A stretch of 28,425 bases of DNA from an uncultured Methanobrevibacter sp. (GCA_900317865.1 ONIK01000015.1:1-28425), one strand, 5' to 3'; counted from the stretch's first letter, positions 14,880 through 23,063 are shown. Numbers and translations: made by a program. Notes: generated from the letters alone by a model not told the origin.

Positions 14880-15644
14880 ATGGGCGAGAACATAATCTAT
14901 AAAATATATGATTGGTATATTTCAAGGGGTTTGGACCCTAATAAAATGCCAAAGCATGTAGCTATCATTATGGACGGTAACAGAAGATATGCTAAACTTC
15001 AAGGAAAGAAAAACGTTCTTAAGGGCCATGAACTTGGAGTTGATTCACTAGAAAATGTTTTAGACTGGAGTATTGAACTAGGAATAGAAATAGTTACCGT
15101 ATATGCATTCTCAACAGAAAACTTCAACAGACCAAAAGATGAAGTGGACGGATTAATGAAGCTATTTGTAATAAACTTTAAAAAATTAGTTGACCATGAA
15201 AAAATTCATAAAAACGAAGTAAGAGTTAAAGTTGTTGGAAGAACAGAACTACTTCCTGATGAAGTAAAAGAAGCTATAAAAGAAGCGGAAGATGCTACAA
15301 AACATTATAATAAAAGACTTTTCAACCTAGCTATTGGTTACGATGGAAGATTGGAAATTATTGACTCATTTAAAAAGATCATTAAAGATGTTCAGGAAGG
15401 CAAAATCACAGTAGATGATGTCGATGAAGAATTAGTAAGTAAAAACCTGTACACTGAAGGACTTGATGATCCAAATCTAATTATCAGAACAAGCGGTGAA
15501 GAACGCTTAAGCGGATTTTTATTATGGCAATCATCATACTCAGAATTATACTTCTGTGAGACATTATGGCCGGAACTTAGAAAAGTTGATTTCTTAAGGG
15601 CAATAAGATCTTATCAGGCAAGAGAACGCAGATTTGGTGTATAA
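14880..15644 (+). CDS. uppS: cis-Prenyltransferase (polyprenyl diphosphate synthase)
   Basis: This 254-residue Z-type prenyltransferase condenses isopentenyl diphosphate onto an allylic diphosphate (geranylgeranyl diphosphate in archaea). It makes the long polyprenyl carrier used in pseudomurein and glycan synthesis. Family signatures: HVAIIMDGNRRYA with the catalytic Asp (about residues 26-38), GHELGVDSLENVLDW, VYAFSTENFNRP (about 75-86), and RTSGEERLSGFLLWQSSY-S-E (about 205-224). AGGTAA precedes the ATG. Its stop is 2 nt from the tatD start, so the two are probably co-transcribed. Confidence 0.93.
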   Translation: MGENIIYKIYDWYISRGLDPNKMPKHVAIIMDGNRRYAKLQGKKNVLKGHELGVDSLENVLDWSIELGIEIVTVYAFSTENFNRPKDEVDGLMKLFVINFKKLVDHEKIHKNEVRVKVVGRTELLPDEVKEAIKEAEDATKHYNKRLFNLAIGYDGRLEIIDSFKKIIKDVQEGKITVDDVDEELVSKNLYTEGLDDPNLIIRTSGEERLSGFLLWQSSYSELYFCETLWPELRKVDFLRAIRSYQARERRFGV

Positions 15645-15646
15645 AA

Positions 15647-16408
15647 ATGATAGACACACATTGCCATATTGATTTTGAAGAATATGATGATGACCGTAAA
15701 GAGGTCATATCTAGAGCAAAGGACGTATTAGATGCAGTTATTGTTTCAGGAATAGGATATGAAAGCAATAAAGGTGTTCTTGATTTATGTTCAGAATATA
15801 AAGGATTTATTTACCCATCTTTCGGATATCACCCAGTTTCTTCACAGAATTGCAGTGATGAAGAATTAAAACAAGCACATGCACATTTAATTGAAAACAT
15901 TAATAACATTGTGGCAATTGGTGAAGTTGGAATGGATTATTTTTATGTTAAAGACAAGGCAATGCGTGAAAAACAAAAAGAAATCTTTTTAAGTTTTATA
16001 GAAATAGCCAATGAATATAAAGTACCCTTGCTTATGCATGTACGTGACTGCGAAAAAAAAGCACTGAACATTGTTTTAGAATATGAAGATATCCCATATG
16101 TAGTATTCCATTGTTACAGCGGAAGTGCAAAAACCGCAAGAAGAATAATGGAAAAGGACAATTACTTTATGAGCTTTTCTACAATGCTTTGTTACTCAAA
16201 ACAACATCAGGATTTAATTAAAAACATTTCTCTTGACCATGTTTTAACTGAAACTGATAGTCCATACTTAGCCATGACCAAAGATGAAAGAAATGAACCA
16301 TTAAATGTAGTTAATGCCGTTAAAAAAATAGCTGAACTCCAAAATGAAGATATAGAAACTGTTGATAGAATAACTACCAACAATGCCCGTAAAATTTTTA
16401 ATATTTAA
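15647..16408 (+). CDS. tatD: TatD-family metal-dependent DNase/hydrolase
   Basis: This 253-residue TIM-barrel metallohydrolase has the family metal ligands: HCHIDF at the N-terminus (HxH), the Glu in GEVGMDYFY (about residue 98), H in LLMHVRDCE (about 130), the HCYSGS stretch (about 155) and ETDSPYL (about 203). TatD proteins are DNases or 3'-exonucleases linked to DNA repair; the substrate of this one is unknown. It starts 2 nt after uppS. Its stop codon shares the palindrome TTAA (16405-16408) with the stop of the convergent minus-strand gene. Confidence 0.9.
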   Translation: MIDTHCHIDFEEYDDDRKEVISRAKDVLDAVIVSGIGYESNKGVLDLCSEYKGFIYPSFGYHPVSSQNCSDEELKQAHAHLIENINNIVAIGEVGMDYFYVKDKAMREKQKEIFLSFIEIANEYKVPLLMHVRDCEKKALNIVLEYEDIPYVVFHCYSGSAKTARRIMEKDNYFMSFSTMLCYSKQHQDLIKNISLDHVLTETDSPYLAMTKDERNEPLNVVNAVKKIAELQNEDIETVDRITTNNARKIFNI

Positions 16409-16776
16409 TAATGATAAGTAAAATTCAAATTAATTAATATTTCGCCATTGTCTTCAACCGCTTCTATAACCAATTCAAATTTATTTAAATCATTTGTTAT
16501 TAAATTTATCTTTTCATAATCCAAAATTGAATCATTTAAATATACAATAAACTGATTATTATCTAATTTTACTTCTTTTCTTGAGAATAATTTAAAAGCA
16601 TATGTGAATAATTCAATGCGAAAAATCAAATCTTGCTTATCACCGTTTCCATTTTCAATATAATCAATTAAATCATTCTGCAGAATTTGACCTTCATTGC
16701 CCGTATCAACTTTAAGGGACTCCATTTCTTTTAATTCTTTCATTAATTCTGCTTTTTCTTCTTCAGAATACATCAT
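16405..16776 (-). CDS. Conserved hypothetical protein
   Basis: This 123-residue protein is not recognised. It starts with a charged helical segment (SEEEKAELMKELKEMESL) and ends with a probable beta-rich part (KFELVIEAVEDNGEILINLNF). It has no cysteine, signal peptide or membrane segment. The ATG is 1 nt after the TAA of the preceding decarboxylase-like gene, with GGTGG inside that gene as ribosome-binding site, so the two are coupled. The second ATG (16773) is an equally possible start. Its stop overlaps the tatD stop. Confidence 0.6.
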   Translation of the reverse strand: MMYSEEEKAELMKELKEMESLKVDTGNEGQILQNDLIDYIENGNGDKQDLIFRIELFTYAFKLFSRKEVKLDNNQFIVYLNDSILDYEKINLITNDLNKFELVIEAVEDNGEILINLNFTYHY

Positions 16777-16777
16777 A

Positions 16778-17161
16778 TTATTCCACCGGAAGTAAGTCTT
16801 TTTCTTTAAATACTTCTTTTGCAGCCATTACACCATTGATAGCTTTTGGAAATCCTGCATAGGCAGTCATCTGCATTATGATTTCTACAATTTCTCGAGG
16901 AGTATTTCCAACGGCCAAAGCTGCATTAATGTGATCTTTAAGCTGAGGAATTGTTCCGATTGCAGTTAGGGCAGCAACAGTACATAATTCACGAGTTTTT
17001 AAATCAACTTCTTCACGAGTATATATCTCAGAATAGGGGAATTCAACGATAAAACGTCCTAAATCAGGAGCAATATCTTCAAGCTCCTTAAAAATTTCTT
17101 CAATTGTATCCCCATTAGTAATTTTTAATATACCCATACCTTTTTCAAATCTATCTTCCAT
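16778..17161 (-). CDS. Carboxymuconolactone decarboxylase-family protein
   Basis: This 127-residue all-helical protein of the CMD/AhpD superfamily carries REEVDLKTRELCTVAALTAIG (about 48-68), LKDHINAALAVGNTPREIVEI (about 74-94) and AGFPKAINGVMAAKEVF. It lacks the CxxC of AhpD peroxidase reductants and has only the single Cys in ELC. It is therefore of the decarboxylase-like subgroup, whose role in methanogens is unknown. AGGTG precedes the ATG. It lies 25 nt after the class III pilin gene and is coupled to the following hypothetical gene. Confidence 0.8.
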   Translation of the reverse strand: MEDRFEKGMGILKITNGDTIEEIFKELEDIAPDLGRFIVEFPYSEIYTREEVDLKTRELCTVAALTAIGTIPQLKDHINAALAVGNTPREIVEIIMQMTAYAGFPKAINGVMAAKEVFKEKDLLPVE

Positions 17162-17186
17162 ATTAACACCTAATTATTATTATACC

Positions 17187-17687
17187 TTAAACCCACTTAA
17201 CATTTGCTGTTGTAAAAATATAATGGTTCGAAAAAACTGGATTAAATAATTTATTTGTTGCCTGTGTTGTCTCGAAAGTTAAGGCTATTGATTTTCTTAA
17301 GTTATAATTAATTCTATCACCAATGGAATCCAGTTCTTTTTTATCCAAATCTTTAGATGAATGGGCATATACCTTAAACTGAATTCTTTGCTTATCAAAA
17401 TTGGAATCATATCCCATATCAGTATAGCTGATATTAATGATTTCAACTGATGATGGAATCAGCAGGTTATAATTTTCCTTTGAATAATCATTGTAGGTGT
17501 CTTTAGGATAAATTGCACTTGTCGAGTATAGACTTCCGTCATTTACACCATTCCTTGCAGCAGCCATTGCCATAGTCAATTCATGCTGTGATGCGATAAA
17601 TGATAATGAAATCAATATTATTACAATTAATGAACCGAACAACAATAAATACTCTGCACTGACCTGTCCTTTACTGTCAAACATCAT
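17187..17687 (-). CDS. Class III signal-peptide pilin-like protein
   Basis: This 166-residue protein has an archaeal class III prepilin signal: a short charged lead ending DSKG, then QVSAEYLLLFG (residues 8-18) and a 20-residue hydrophobic helix. EppA-type peptidases cut before the Gln, and the helix then packs into a pilus core. The rest is an extracellular domain with Tyr, Asn and Ser. ATG 17687 overlaps the stop of the upstream pilin-like gene, so the two are coupled; ATG 17684 is an alternative start. It probably encodes a minor or major subunit of a type IV-like pilus. Confidence 0.75.
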   Translation of the reverse strand: MMFDSKGQVSAEYLLLFGSLIVIILISLSFIASQHELTMAMAAARNGVNDGSLYSTSAIYPKDTYNDYSKENYNLLIPSSVEIINISYTDMGYDSNFDKQRIQFKVYAHSSKDLDKKELDSIGDRINYNLRKSIALTFETTQATNKLFNPVFSNHYIFTTANVKWV

Positions 17688-18079
17688 GTTATCAATATTT
17701 TTCCTTCGTGTGTTTTTTCAATTACATAAATATGACCAGGATACATCCTATAAGTTGAATATGGCTCAACAAATGGAACAAAGATTTCTCCTTTTTTATT
17801 GTCATATTCAATGGTTAATTTATTTTTATCAAGTGTTATTTCATAATTTTTACCTGTTACAGGTAATTTTATATCTTTTGAATAAAATTCGCCTTGGGAA
17901 TCTACCTGATTGATAGTATTTGCAACATCATCCAGAATCATCCTGTGATTTAAGTCATATTCAATATTCACAGCAGAATTTATTGTATTTTGCGAATAAA
18001 CTATTAAACCAGTAGCTATGATTAATATTATAAAAAGTGAAAATAAAAATTCTATTGAAATAAAACCTTGATTATCCAT
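17684..18079 (-). CDS. Type IV pilin-like protein
   Basis: This 131-residue protein starts MDNQ followed by GFISIEFLFSLFIILIIATGL. The short charged lead, a Gly or Gln at the cut site, Glu at position 5 after Gly and a long hydrophobic helix are the layout of a prepilin. The soluble part (about 35-131) is beta-rich and small. It is the first gene of a probable four-gene minus-strand unit (two pilin-like proteins, CMD-like protein, hypothetical). It could be a pseudopilin that initiates or caps the pilus. Confidence 0.65.
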   Translation of the reverse strand: MDNQGFISIEFLFSLFIILIIATGLIVYSQNTINSAVNIEYDLNHRMILDDVANTINQVDSQGEFYSKDIKLPVTGKNYEITLDKNKLTIEYDNKKGEIFVPFVEPYSTYRMYPGHIYVIEKTHEGKILIT

Positions 18080-18197
18080 AATTTTAGATTATCTTTGAAA
18101 TTAATAAATTTAACTCATTTTTAAAAGCAATATTGGCTTTAATGAGTAATATTGAACCGGATAATAAATATATACTAGATTAAATAAATTAATATTT

Positions 18198-18950
18198 ATG
18201 ACAGCTAAAGTTATTTTTATTGGTGCCGGACCGGGTGACCCTGATTTGATAACTGTTAAAGGAAGAAAAGTTATTGAAAAGGCAGACGTGATTATTTATG
18301 CAGGTTCACTTGTTAACAAAGAAGTATTAGCTCCAAGAAAAGAAAATTGCGATGTACATAATAGTGCTTACTTAAATCTTGAAGAAACAATCGACATAAT
18401 GGCCAAAGCAATAGAAGAGAATAAACTTGTTGCACGTGTTCACACAGGAGATCCTGCAATTTATGGTGCTATCGGCGAACAAATACGTGAATTGAAAAAA
18501 CTTAACATTGAATATGAGATTATTCCCGGAGTAAGTTCATTATTTGGAACAGCCAGTGCACTTGAAGCGGAACTGACAATACCTGAAGTTTCACAAAGTG
18601 TTATTATCACACGTCCTGCTGGAAGAACCCCCAAAAAGGAACTTGAAAGTATCAGAAGCTTTTCCAAACACAATGCAACAATGTGTATATTTCTTGGAAT
18701 CTCCATGATTGACAAAGTTGTTGATGAACTACTTGAAGGCTACACTGAAGACACCCCTGTAGCAGTAGTCAAAAAAGCAACTTGGCCAGACCAGGAAATA
18801 ATAAGAGGAACGTTAAAGGATATTGCAAGTAAAGTTAAAGAAGCCAATATAACGAAGACTGCAATGATTGTGGTTGGAGATGTTTTAGACCCTGGTGATT
18901 TTACACCATCAAAGCTATATGATGCCAACTTTAAACATGAATATCGATAA
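18198..18950 (+). CDS. cbiF: Cobalt-precorrin-4 C11-methyltransferase
   Basis: This 250-residue SAM-dependent tetrapyrrole methyltransferase acts in the anaerobic cobalamin pathway. It has the N-terminal SAM loop FIGAGPGDPDLITVKG (about 7-22), YAGSLVN, VARVHTGDPAIYGAIGEQ (about 86-103), EIIPGVSSLFGTASALEAEL (about 114-133) and VVKKATWPDQEIIRGTL (about 190-206). The YAGSLV and GDPAIYGA motifs fit CobM/CbiF more than other members. Corrinoids are essential in methanogenesis (Mtr) and for the methionine synthase encoded nearby. A TATA-like AAATATATA lies about 25 nt before the ATG without a ribosome-binding site, so the mRNA is likely leaderless. A clear terminator follows. Confidence 0.9.
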   Translation: MTAKVIFIGAGPGDPDLITVKGRKVIEKADVIIYAGSLVNKEVLAPRKENCDVHNSAYLNLEETIDIMAKAIEENKLVARVHTGDPAIYGAIGEQIRELKKLNIEYEIIPGVSSLFGTASALEAELTIPEVSQSVIITRPAGRTPKKELESIRSFSKHNATMCIFLGISMIDKVVDELLEGYTEDTPVAVVKKATWPDQEIIRGTLKDIASKVKEANITKTAMIVVGDVLDPGDFTPSKLYDANFKHEYR

Positions 18951-18951
18951 A

Positions 18952-18985
18952 GTGGGAAAATCATATCCCACAAATTACTTTTTAC
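18952..18985 (+). terminator. Hairpin terminator after cbiF
   Basis: GTGGGA (18952-18957), an 8-nt loop and TCCCAC (18966-18971) form a perfect 6-bp GC-rich stem, followed by ATTACTTTTTACTT. It starts 1 nt after the cbiF stop. Confidence 0.7.
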
Positions 18986-19042
18986 TTACCATAACCATTA
19001 CAAAATAGAATATTTATAATATAATCTACTTAATAATATAAC

Positions 19043-20104
19043 ATGAAAGATTTATTTGATTATTGTAAATTTGGAGATTTAAATCTTAACAGTCGTATAA
19101 TACGAACTGGATTATGGGAATCTGAAAGAGAAAGCTCAGGTAATTTAACGCCTGAAATATATAATCGTTACGAAAACATCGCAGCAAGTGGTGTCGGTTT
19201 AATAATTACTGAATTAATATCACTTTATCCAAGAGATGCATTTTCAAAATATTCGCATACTCCCCATTTTAAACGTTTTGTTCGTGAATTTAAAGATTTG
19301 ACTGATTTAGTTCATGTTTATGATGTTCCTATTTTTGCACAGCTCGGATTTGTACAATTCAACAAGCATGCAGAACAGAACATGCGTGTAGAAGACTTGT
19401 CTATTGAGGATATAAGAAAAATCCAAACTGATTTTATAATAGCTTGTCAAAAAATTGATTATGCCGGATTTGACGGTGTTCAAATAGCTTTAGGAAATTA
19501 TTATTTCTTAACAAGATTCATTAGTCCATATTTCAACAAAAGAGAAGACAAATACGGTGGAAGTACAGTTAATCGTTTAAGAATAGTTTTGGAAATGATT
19601 AAAGTAATAAAACAAAATACAAAACTGCACATCAATGTAAGATTAAATGCATTTGAAATTCAATCCGGCGGAATGACAATAGATGATACAATAGAAATAG
19701 CCAAACTACTTGAAAAACATGGAGTTGACAGTTTACAGATTACACGTCCACGCTCACCACAGTTCTTTTCAAAAGATAATGACAGAACTCCTTCTGAATT
19801 TACTTCAAGAGAAATTAAAAAGAAAAATCCATTAATTGAGGAAAGTGAAAAAATTATGGAGAATGTCAATATTCCTGTTATTATGGGCGGTGGAGTGAAT
19901 AATCAAAATCAAATCAATAATATCCTAAATAAATCAAAAATCGAATTCATTTCTATGCAAAGACCTTTTGTAGCTGATCCAACCTTTTTAGTTGAATGGG
20001 AACTGAAAGGCAATGGACAAAGCAAATGTATAATGTGCAATAACTGTTATTGGAAAAAAACAAGCACTTGCTTTTTCCCGAGATCATGTAAAGATAAATT
20101 TTAA
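19043..20104 (+). CDS. NADH:flavin oxidoreductase (old yellow enzyme-like) with Cys-rich tail
   Basis: This 353-residue FMN-binding TIM barrel of the OYE/2,4-dienoyl-CoA reductase family carries NSRIIRTGLWES near the N-terminus, FAQLGFVQF, the substrate segment DGVQIALGNYYFLTRFISPY (about 149-168) and NKREDKYGGSTVNRL. The tail GQSKCIMCNNCYWKK...C...C (C329, C332, C335, C343, C349) may hold a [4Fe-4S] cluster. Unlike full 2,4-dienoyl-CoA reductases it lacks the C-terminal FAD/NAD domains, so another protein must supply electrons. The usual H-x-x-H/N of the active site reads with Asn rather than His. A TATA-like box at about 19011-19020 suggests a leaderless message. The substrate is unknown. 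Confidence 0.82.
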   Translation: MKDLFDYCKFGDLNLNSRIIRTGLWESERESSGNLTPEIYNRYENIAASGVGLIITELISLYPRDAFSKYSHTPHFKRFVREFKDLTDLVHVYDVPIFAQLGFVQFNKHAEQNMRVEDLSIEDIRKIQTDFIIACQKIDYAGFDGVQIALGNYYFLTRFISPYFNKREDKYGGSTVNRLRIVLEMIKVIKQNTKLHINVRLNAFEIQSGGMTIDDTIEIAKLLEKHGVDSLQITRPRSPQFFSKDNDRTPSEFTSREIKKKNPLIEESEKIMENVNIPVIMGGGVNNQNQINNILNKSKIEFISMQRPFVADPTFLVEWELKGNGQSKCIMCNNCYWKKTSTCFFPRSCKDKF

Positions 20105-21042
20105 TATTTATCTTTTATATCATTCATTAATTTCAATTTGTCAAAGGCAACATCCATTGGTGCTCTTCTTAATCCACAATCGGGATCGAGGAGTATATTA
20201 TCTTTTCCAATAATATCAATTCCTTTCGAAATTAACTCTTCAGTTTTATCTCTGGAGTCAACTTCGTTTTTAGATGAATCAATACATCCAAATCCTATTT
20301 TTTTACCTTTAAATAAATCAATATTTTTCTCTAAAATACCCAAATTAACATTATTTCCCGCAAATTCAAAATCCAGAATATCAACATTGAAATTAGCAAG
20401 GTCTTTATATGCTCCTTCAAGGGTACCGCAAACATGCATAGCCAGAGGAATGCTTAAACCATCACGCAATATATCAATAGCTTCACGGGCAACCTTCATG
20501 TTTACCATACCTGTTGATAAAAATGGTTCATCCACCTGAATATAAACCGGATTAACCCTACGTTCTATAGCATTAACTTCTGATTTTAAACTGTGTGCCA
20601 AATCAATGATTGCATCATCCTTTTTCTTATAAAAATGAGAGATTCTGGATGAATGAATAATTGTTGAAGGACCTGTAATGATACCTTTAACTCCTTTGCC
20701 TTCAGGAACATTTCCATTATAATATTCATTGACTAACTTTTTGGCATAAAGCAAATCCTTAACAGAAATTTCGCCAATAGGCCTTACAATCTTAGAAACA
20801 ATATATGTATTTCCGTCTTTTATTTTAAATCCTGGAATATACTTTGAAAAACTAGAAACCATATCTCCCCTTACCTGACCATCAGATACAATATCAACAC
20901 CGGCATCAAGTTGAGAAAATACAGCCTGCCTAATAGATTCTTTAAAAGGATCATAAGCTCCAAAAGTATTAAGAAGTTTATCTTTAAAACCAGACGGTTC
21001 ATTTAATTCAACAGGATAACTACCTACAACTGTGGAGAGCAT
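20101..21042 (-). CDS. mesA: Archaeal core methionine synthase (MetE C-terminal type)
   Basis: This 313-residue zinc-dependent methyltransferase corresponds to the catalytic barrel of MetE and has no N-terminal half. Zinc ligands are visible: H203 and C205 in AMHVCGTL, E226 in LDFEFAG and C288 in LLDPDCGLRRAP. In methanogens such proteins (MesA class, as I recall) take the methyl group from a corrinoid or a corrinoid protein and transfer it to homocysteine. ATG 21042 gives the family start MLSTVVGSYP; an in-frame GTG at 21051 would add three residues. It follows the DUF1894 gene by 9 nt and is the last gene of the run. Its stop shares TTAA (20101-20104) with the convergent flavoprotein gene. 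Confidence 0.88.
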   Translation of the reverse strand: MLSTVVGSYPVELNEPSGFKDKLLNTFGAYDPFKESIRQAVFSQLDAGVDIVSDGQVRGDMVSSFSKYIPGFKIKDGNTYIVSKIVRPIGEISVKDLLYAKKLVNEYYNGNVPEGKGVKGIITGPSTIIHSSRISHFYKKKDDAIIDLAHSLKSEVNAIERRVNPVYIQVDEPFLSTGMVNMKVAREAIDILRDGLSIPLAMHVCGTLEGAYKDLANFNVDILDFEFAGNNVNLGILEKNIDLFKGKKIGFGCIDSSKNEVDSRDKTEELISKGIDIIGKDNILLDPDCGLRRAPMDVAFDKLKLMNDIKDKY

Positions 21043-21051
21043 AATAACCAC

Positions 21052-21357
21052 TTATTGAGTATTCAATTCTCTAATTTTATCAATTTCTTCAGCATCAATA
21101 GGCAATTCAACAACAGAAGTACCGTGACATGGTTTTGTGTATGGAATAAAAACAGTTCCTTTTTTATCATCAATTCCAATAGGAATAGGTGGAATTCCAA
21201 TAACACGAACACCTAATACCTGATCACCAGGTTTAACATAAACAATTTCATCAGCTTTAAAACGAATAATCATTGCACAATCTTTAAAACCTGCTTTTGA
21301 TGCGTGAATTTCATAATTATCTGATTGTTGAAGATAAGTATCTAAACAAAATGACAT
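21052..21357 (-). CDS. DUF1894 family protein
   Basis: This 101-residue protein appears to be confined to methanogens. It has a compact beta-rich core, FKADEIVYVKPGDQVLGVRVIGIPPIPIG (about residues 32-60), then VFIPYTKPCHGTSVVELP (about 68-85). Cysteines C4, C27 and C81 are possible ligands. It starts 1 nt after the DUF1890 stop, with AAGGAG inside that gene. The order DUF1890-DUF1894-methionine synthase recalls the MTH777-776-775 order in Methanothermobacter (from memory), so the three may work together. The function is not established. Confidence 0.75.
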   Translation of the reverse strand: MSFCLDTYLQQSDNYEIHASKAGFKDCAMIIRFKADEIVYVKPGDQVLGVRVIGIPPIPIGIDDKKGTVFIPYTKPCHGTSVVELPIDAEEIDKIRELNTQ

Positions 21358-21358
21358 T

Positions 21359-21817
21359 TTATTCCAACTCCTTTAATGCTTTATCAAAATTAACTTTAAT
21401 AGGTGAAGGATTATGGAATGCTCTTACAGCATAAATTTTAGCTTTACTTCCACTTTCTTCAATCATATCAACAAATTCACCAACCAAATCCAAGTCTCTT
21501 TCAAATACCAATGCAATAGACTTGGTGTTTAAAATTTGATCAAATGTTACAAAAAATGCTGCAGCAGCATCTTTATGAACAAAACCAACTAATAAATCAT
21601 AATCCCCTTCTTTAACTTCACCCAAAGTTCTTTCTAAATCTACAATATTAAGATTATAATAATTTTCAGGATCAGAAACTTTAACTAATTTTGAAGCTGC
21701 AGGATTGGCCGCTATTGTAACATCATAACCTGATTGTGTCAATTTACTAAATGCATAAACGGCCATAGGAGTTTGAGATGGAGTTTCAGGACATCCTAAT
21801 AATATCAACGCTTTCAT
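21359..21817 (-). CDS. DUF1890 family protein
   Basis: This 152-residue protein has a Rossmann-like alpha/beta start, KALILLGCPETPSQTPMAVYAFSKL, then DVTIAANPAASKLVKVSDPE and YDLLVGFVHKDAAAAFFVTFD. C9 in LLGCPE and H101 are conspicuous. A relative from Methanothermobacter (MTH777, as I recall) was solved by structural genomics without assigning a function. The fold recalls DsrE-like or small nucleotide-binding proteins. GGGGGAA precedes the ATG. It is 19 nt after the membrane-protein gene and 1 nt before the DUF1894 gene. Confidence 0.75.
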   Translation of the reverse strand: MKALILLGCPETPSQTPMAVYAFSKLTQSGYDVTIAANPAASKLVKVSDPENYYNLNIVDLERTLGEVKEGDYDLLVGFVHKDAAAAFFVTFDQILNTKSIALVFERDLDLVGEFVDMIEESGSKAKIYAVRAFHNPSPIKVNFDKALKELE

Positions 21818-21836
21818 AAAATTATTCCCCCAATAT

Positions 21837-22919
21837 TTAAGTTCTTGATTTTAATGTAACTGCATTTGCCAATATTAAACAACCTAAGAACATGAATGAT
21901 AAAAGAGCAGTACCGTTAATTGTCCTATTAAATATAAATAAACCAATTAATGCTTGTGAACAAAATGCTGCTAATGCACCAGTTAACAATACTTCTTTAC
22001 CTAAATATTTTTTACTGTTTTTCTCTCTTTTCTCCCTATACATGGATAATATTTTAAACCCAATGATAATTGTTCCCAATACAAATACCATTAATCCAAT
22101 AAGACCTAAATATCCAAAGTCAAATCCATAACCGAGAATACCTGGAAGCATATAATCAACAGTATCCTTTTGGTTAACTAATATACCGAAAAACATTGGG
22201 AACGGAAGACCGAAGAATAAAACCAATTGCATCGGAAGGGTGATATAACCTTCAGCAAATGCGGTACCTTCAGCACCCCAATAAGAAGCATTTCCATTAT
22301 GCCCTATTAGCTGTATATTATTCAATACCATTTTTACACTGGATGAAGAATACTGTTCAATCCTACCTAATCTCAACATAGGTGAAAAGATAGTCATTCC
22401 AGTAATTCTTGAAATAACTTCCAAGCTTAAAAATCCAGCTATAGCTATACCGAAAAAGAGCAGGATTCTTTTAAGTGTAAATATGGATTTTTCTCTGAAT
22501 GTTTTTGATAAAATGGTGTAACCTAAGAATAAACCTAAAATCCATAATAACAAGAAAGATCTGTGCATTAATCCACCAAAGATGGTAATACCTGCTATAA
22601 ATAATATTACAAATTTTCTAAGCGGCCTAACATCTACTCCCGAGTTTCGCATAACCTTCAGCGACGCTAATGCAGTCACCGCACCAAGAAGCGCGATAGG
22701 TCCGAAAGGGTGAGTGAACTCTGCCTGACTGGAAGATACTACAAGCAAAGCAATATCTGCTCCAAAAAGAAGAGTAAAACCTCCCGCTAAGAATAAAGAT
22801 AAAAATGTTACAACACTTAAAGATAATGGAACTAAATTAAGGAAAAAGACTAATAATACAAACATCATTATTCCTATTTCCAATATCAGTTGTAAATGAT
22901 TTTGCGCTATTAATATCAT
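21837..22919 (-). CDS. Polytopic membrane protein, unknown function
   Basis: This 360-residue protein is very hydrophobic, with roughly nine or ten membrane segments, for example about residues 13-35, 40-62, 75-87, 103-118, 120-137, 150-170, 222-245, 262-290, 310-330 and 335-354. A hydrophilic loop at about 178-218 (IEQYSSSSVKMVLNNIQLIGHNGNASYWGAEG) is the likely functional face. The layout with a central polar loop vaguely resembles O-antigen polymerase-like proteins, but I see no diagnostic motif. GTGAT precedes the ATG. It heads the run that leads to the methionine synthase, 39 nt downstream of the tRNA. Confidence 0.7.
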   Translation of the reverse strand: MILIAQNHLQLILEIGIMMFVLLVFFLNLVPLSLSVVTFLSLFLAGGFTLLFGADIALLVVSSSQAEFTHPFGPIALLGAVTALASLKVMRNSGVDVRPLRKFVILFIAGITIFGGLMHRSFLLLWILGLFLGYTILSKTFREKSIFTLKRILLFFGIAIAGFLSLEVISRITGMTIFSPMLRLGRIEQYSSSSVKMVLNNIQLIGHNGNASYWGAEGTAFAEGYITLPMQLVLFFGLPFPMFFGILVNQKDTVDYMLPGILGYGFDFGYLGLIGLMVFVLGTIIIGFKILSMYREKREKNSKKYLGKEVLLTGALAAFCSQALIGLFIFNRTINGTALLSFMFLGCLILANAVTLKSRT

Positions 22920-22957
22920 AATTTAATCACAATTAAAATCTATTTAATAAAATAAAG

Positions 22958-23030
<73 letters not shown>

Positions 23031-23053
23031 TTAATAATAATTATTGGTAAAAG

Positions 23054-23063
23054 TAATATAAAA
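23054..23063 (-). promoter_or_regulatory. TATA box of tRNA-Ala
   Basis: On the minus strand TTTTATATTA lies 24-33 nt before the tRNA 5' end, directly after the DUF354 stop (TAG at 23068-23066). The tRNA thus probably has its own promoter and is not only processed from the upstream message. Confidence 0.55.
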
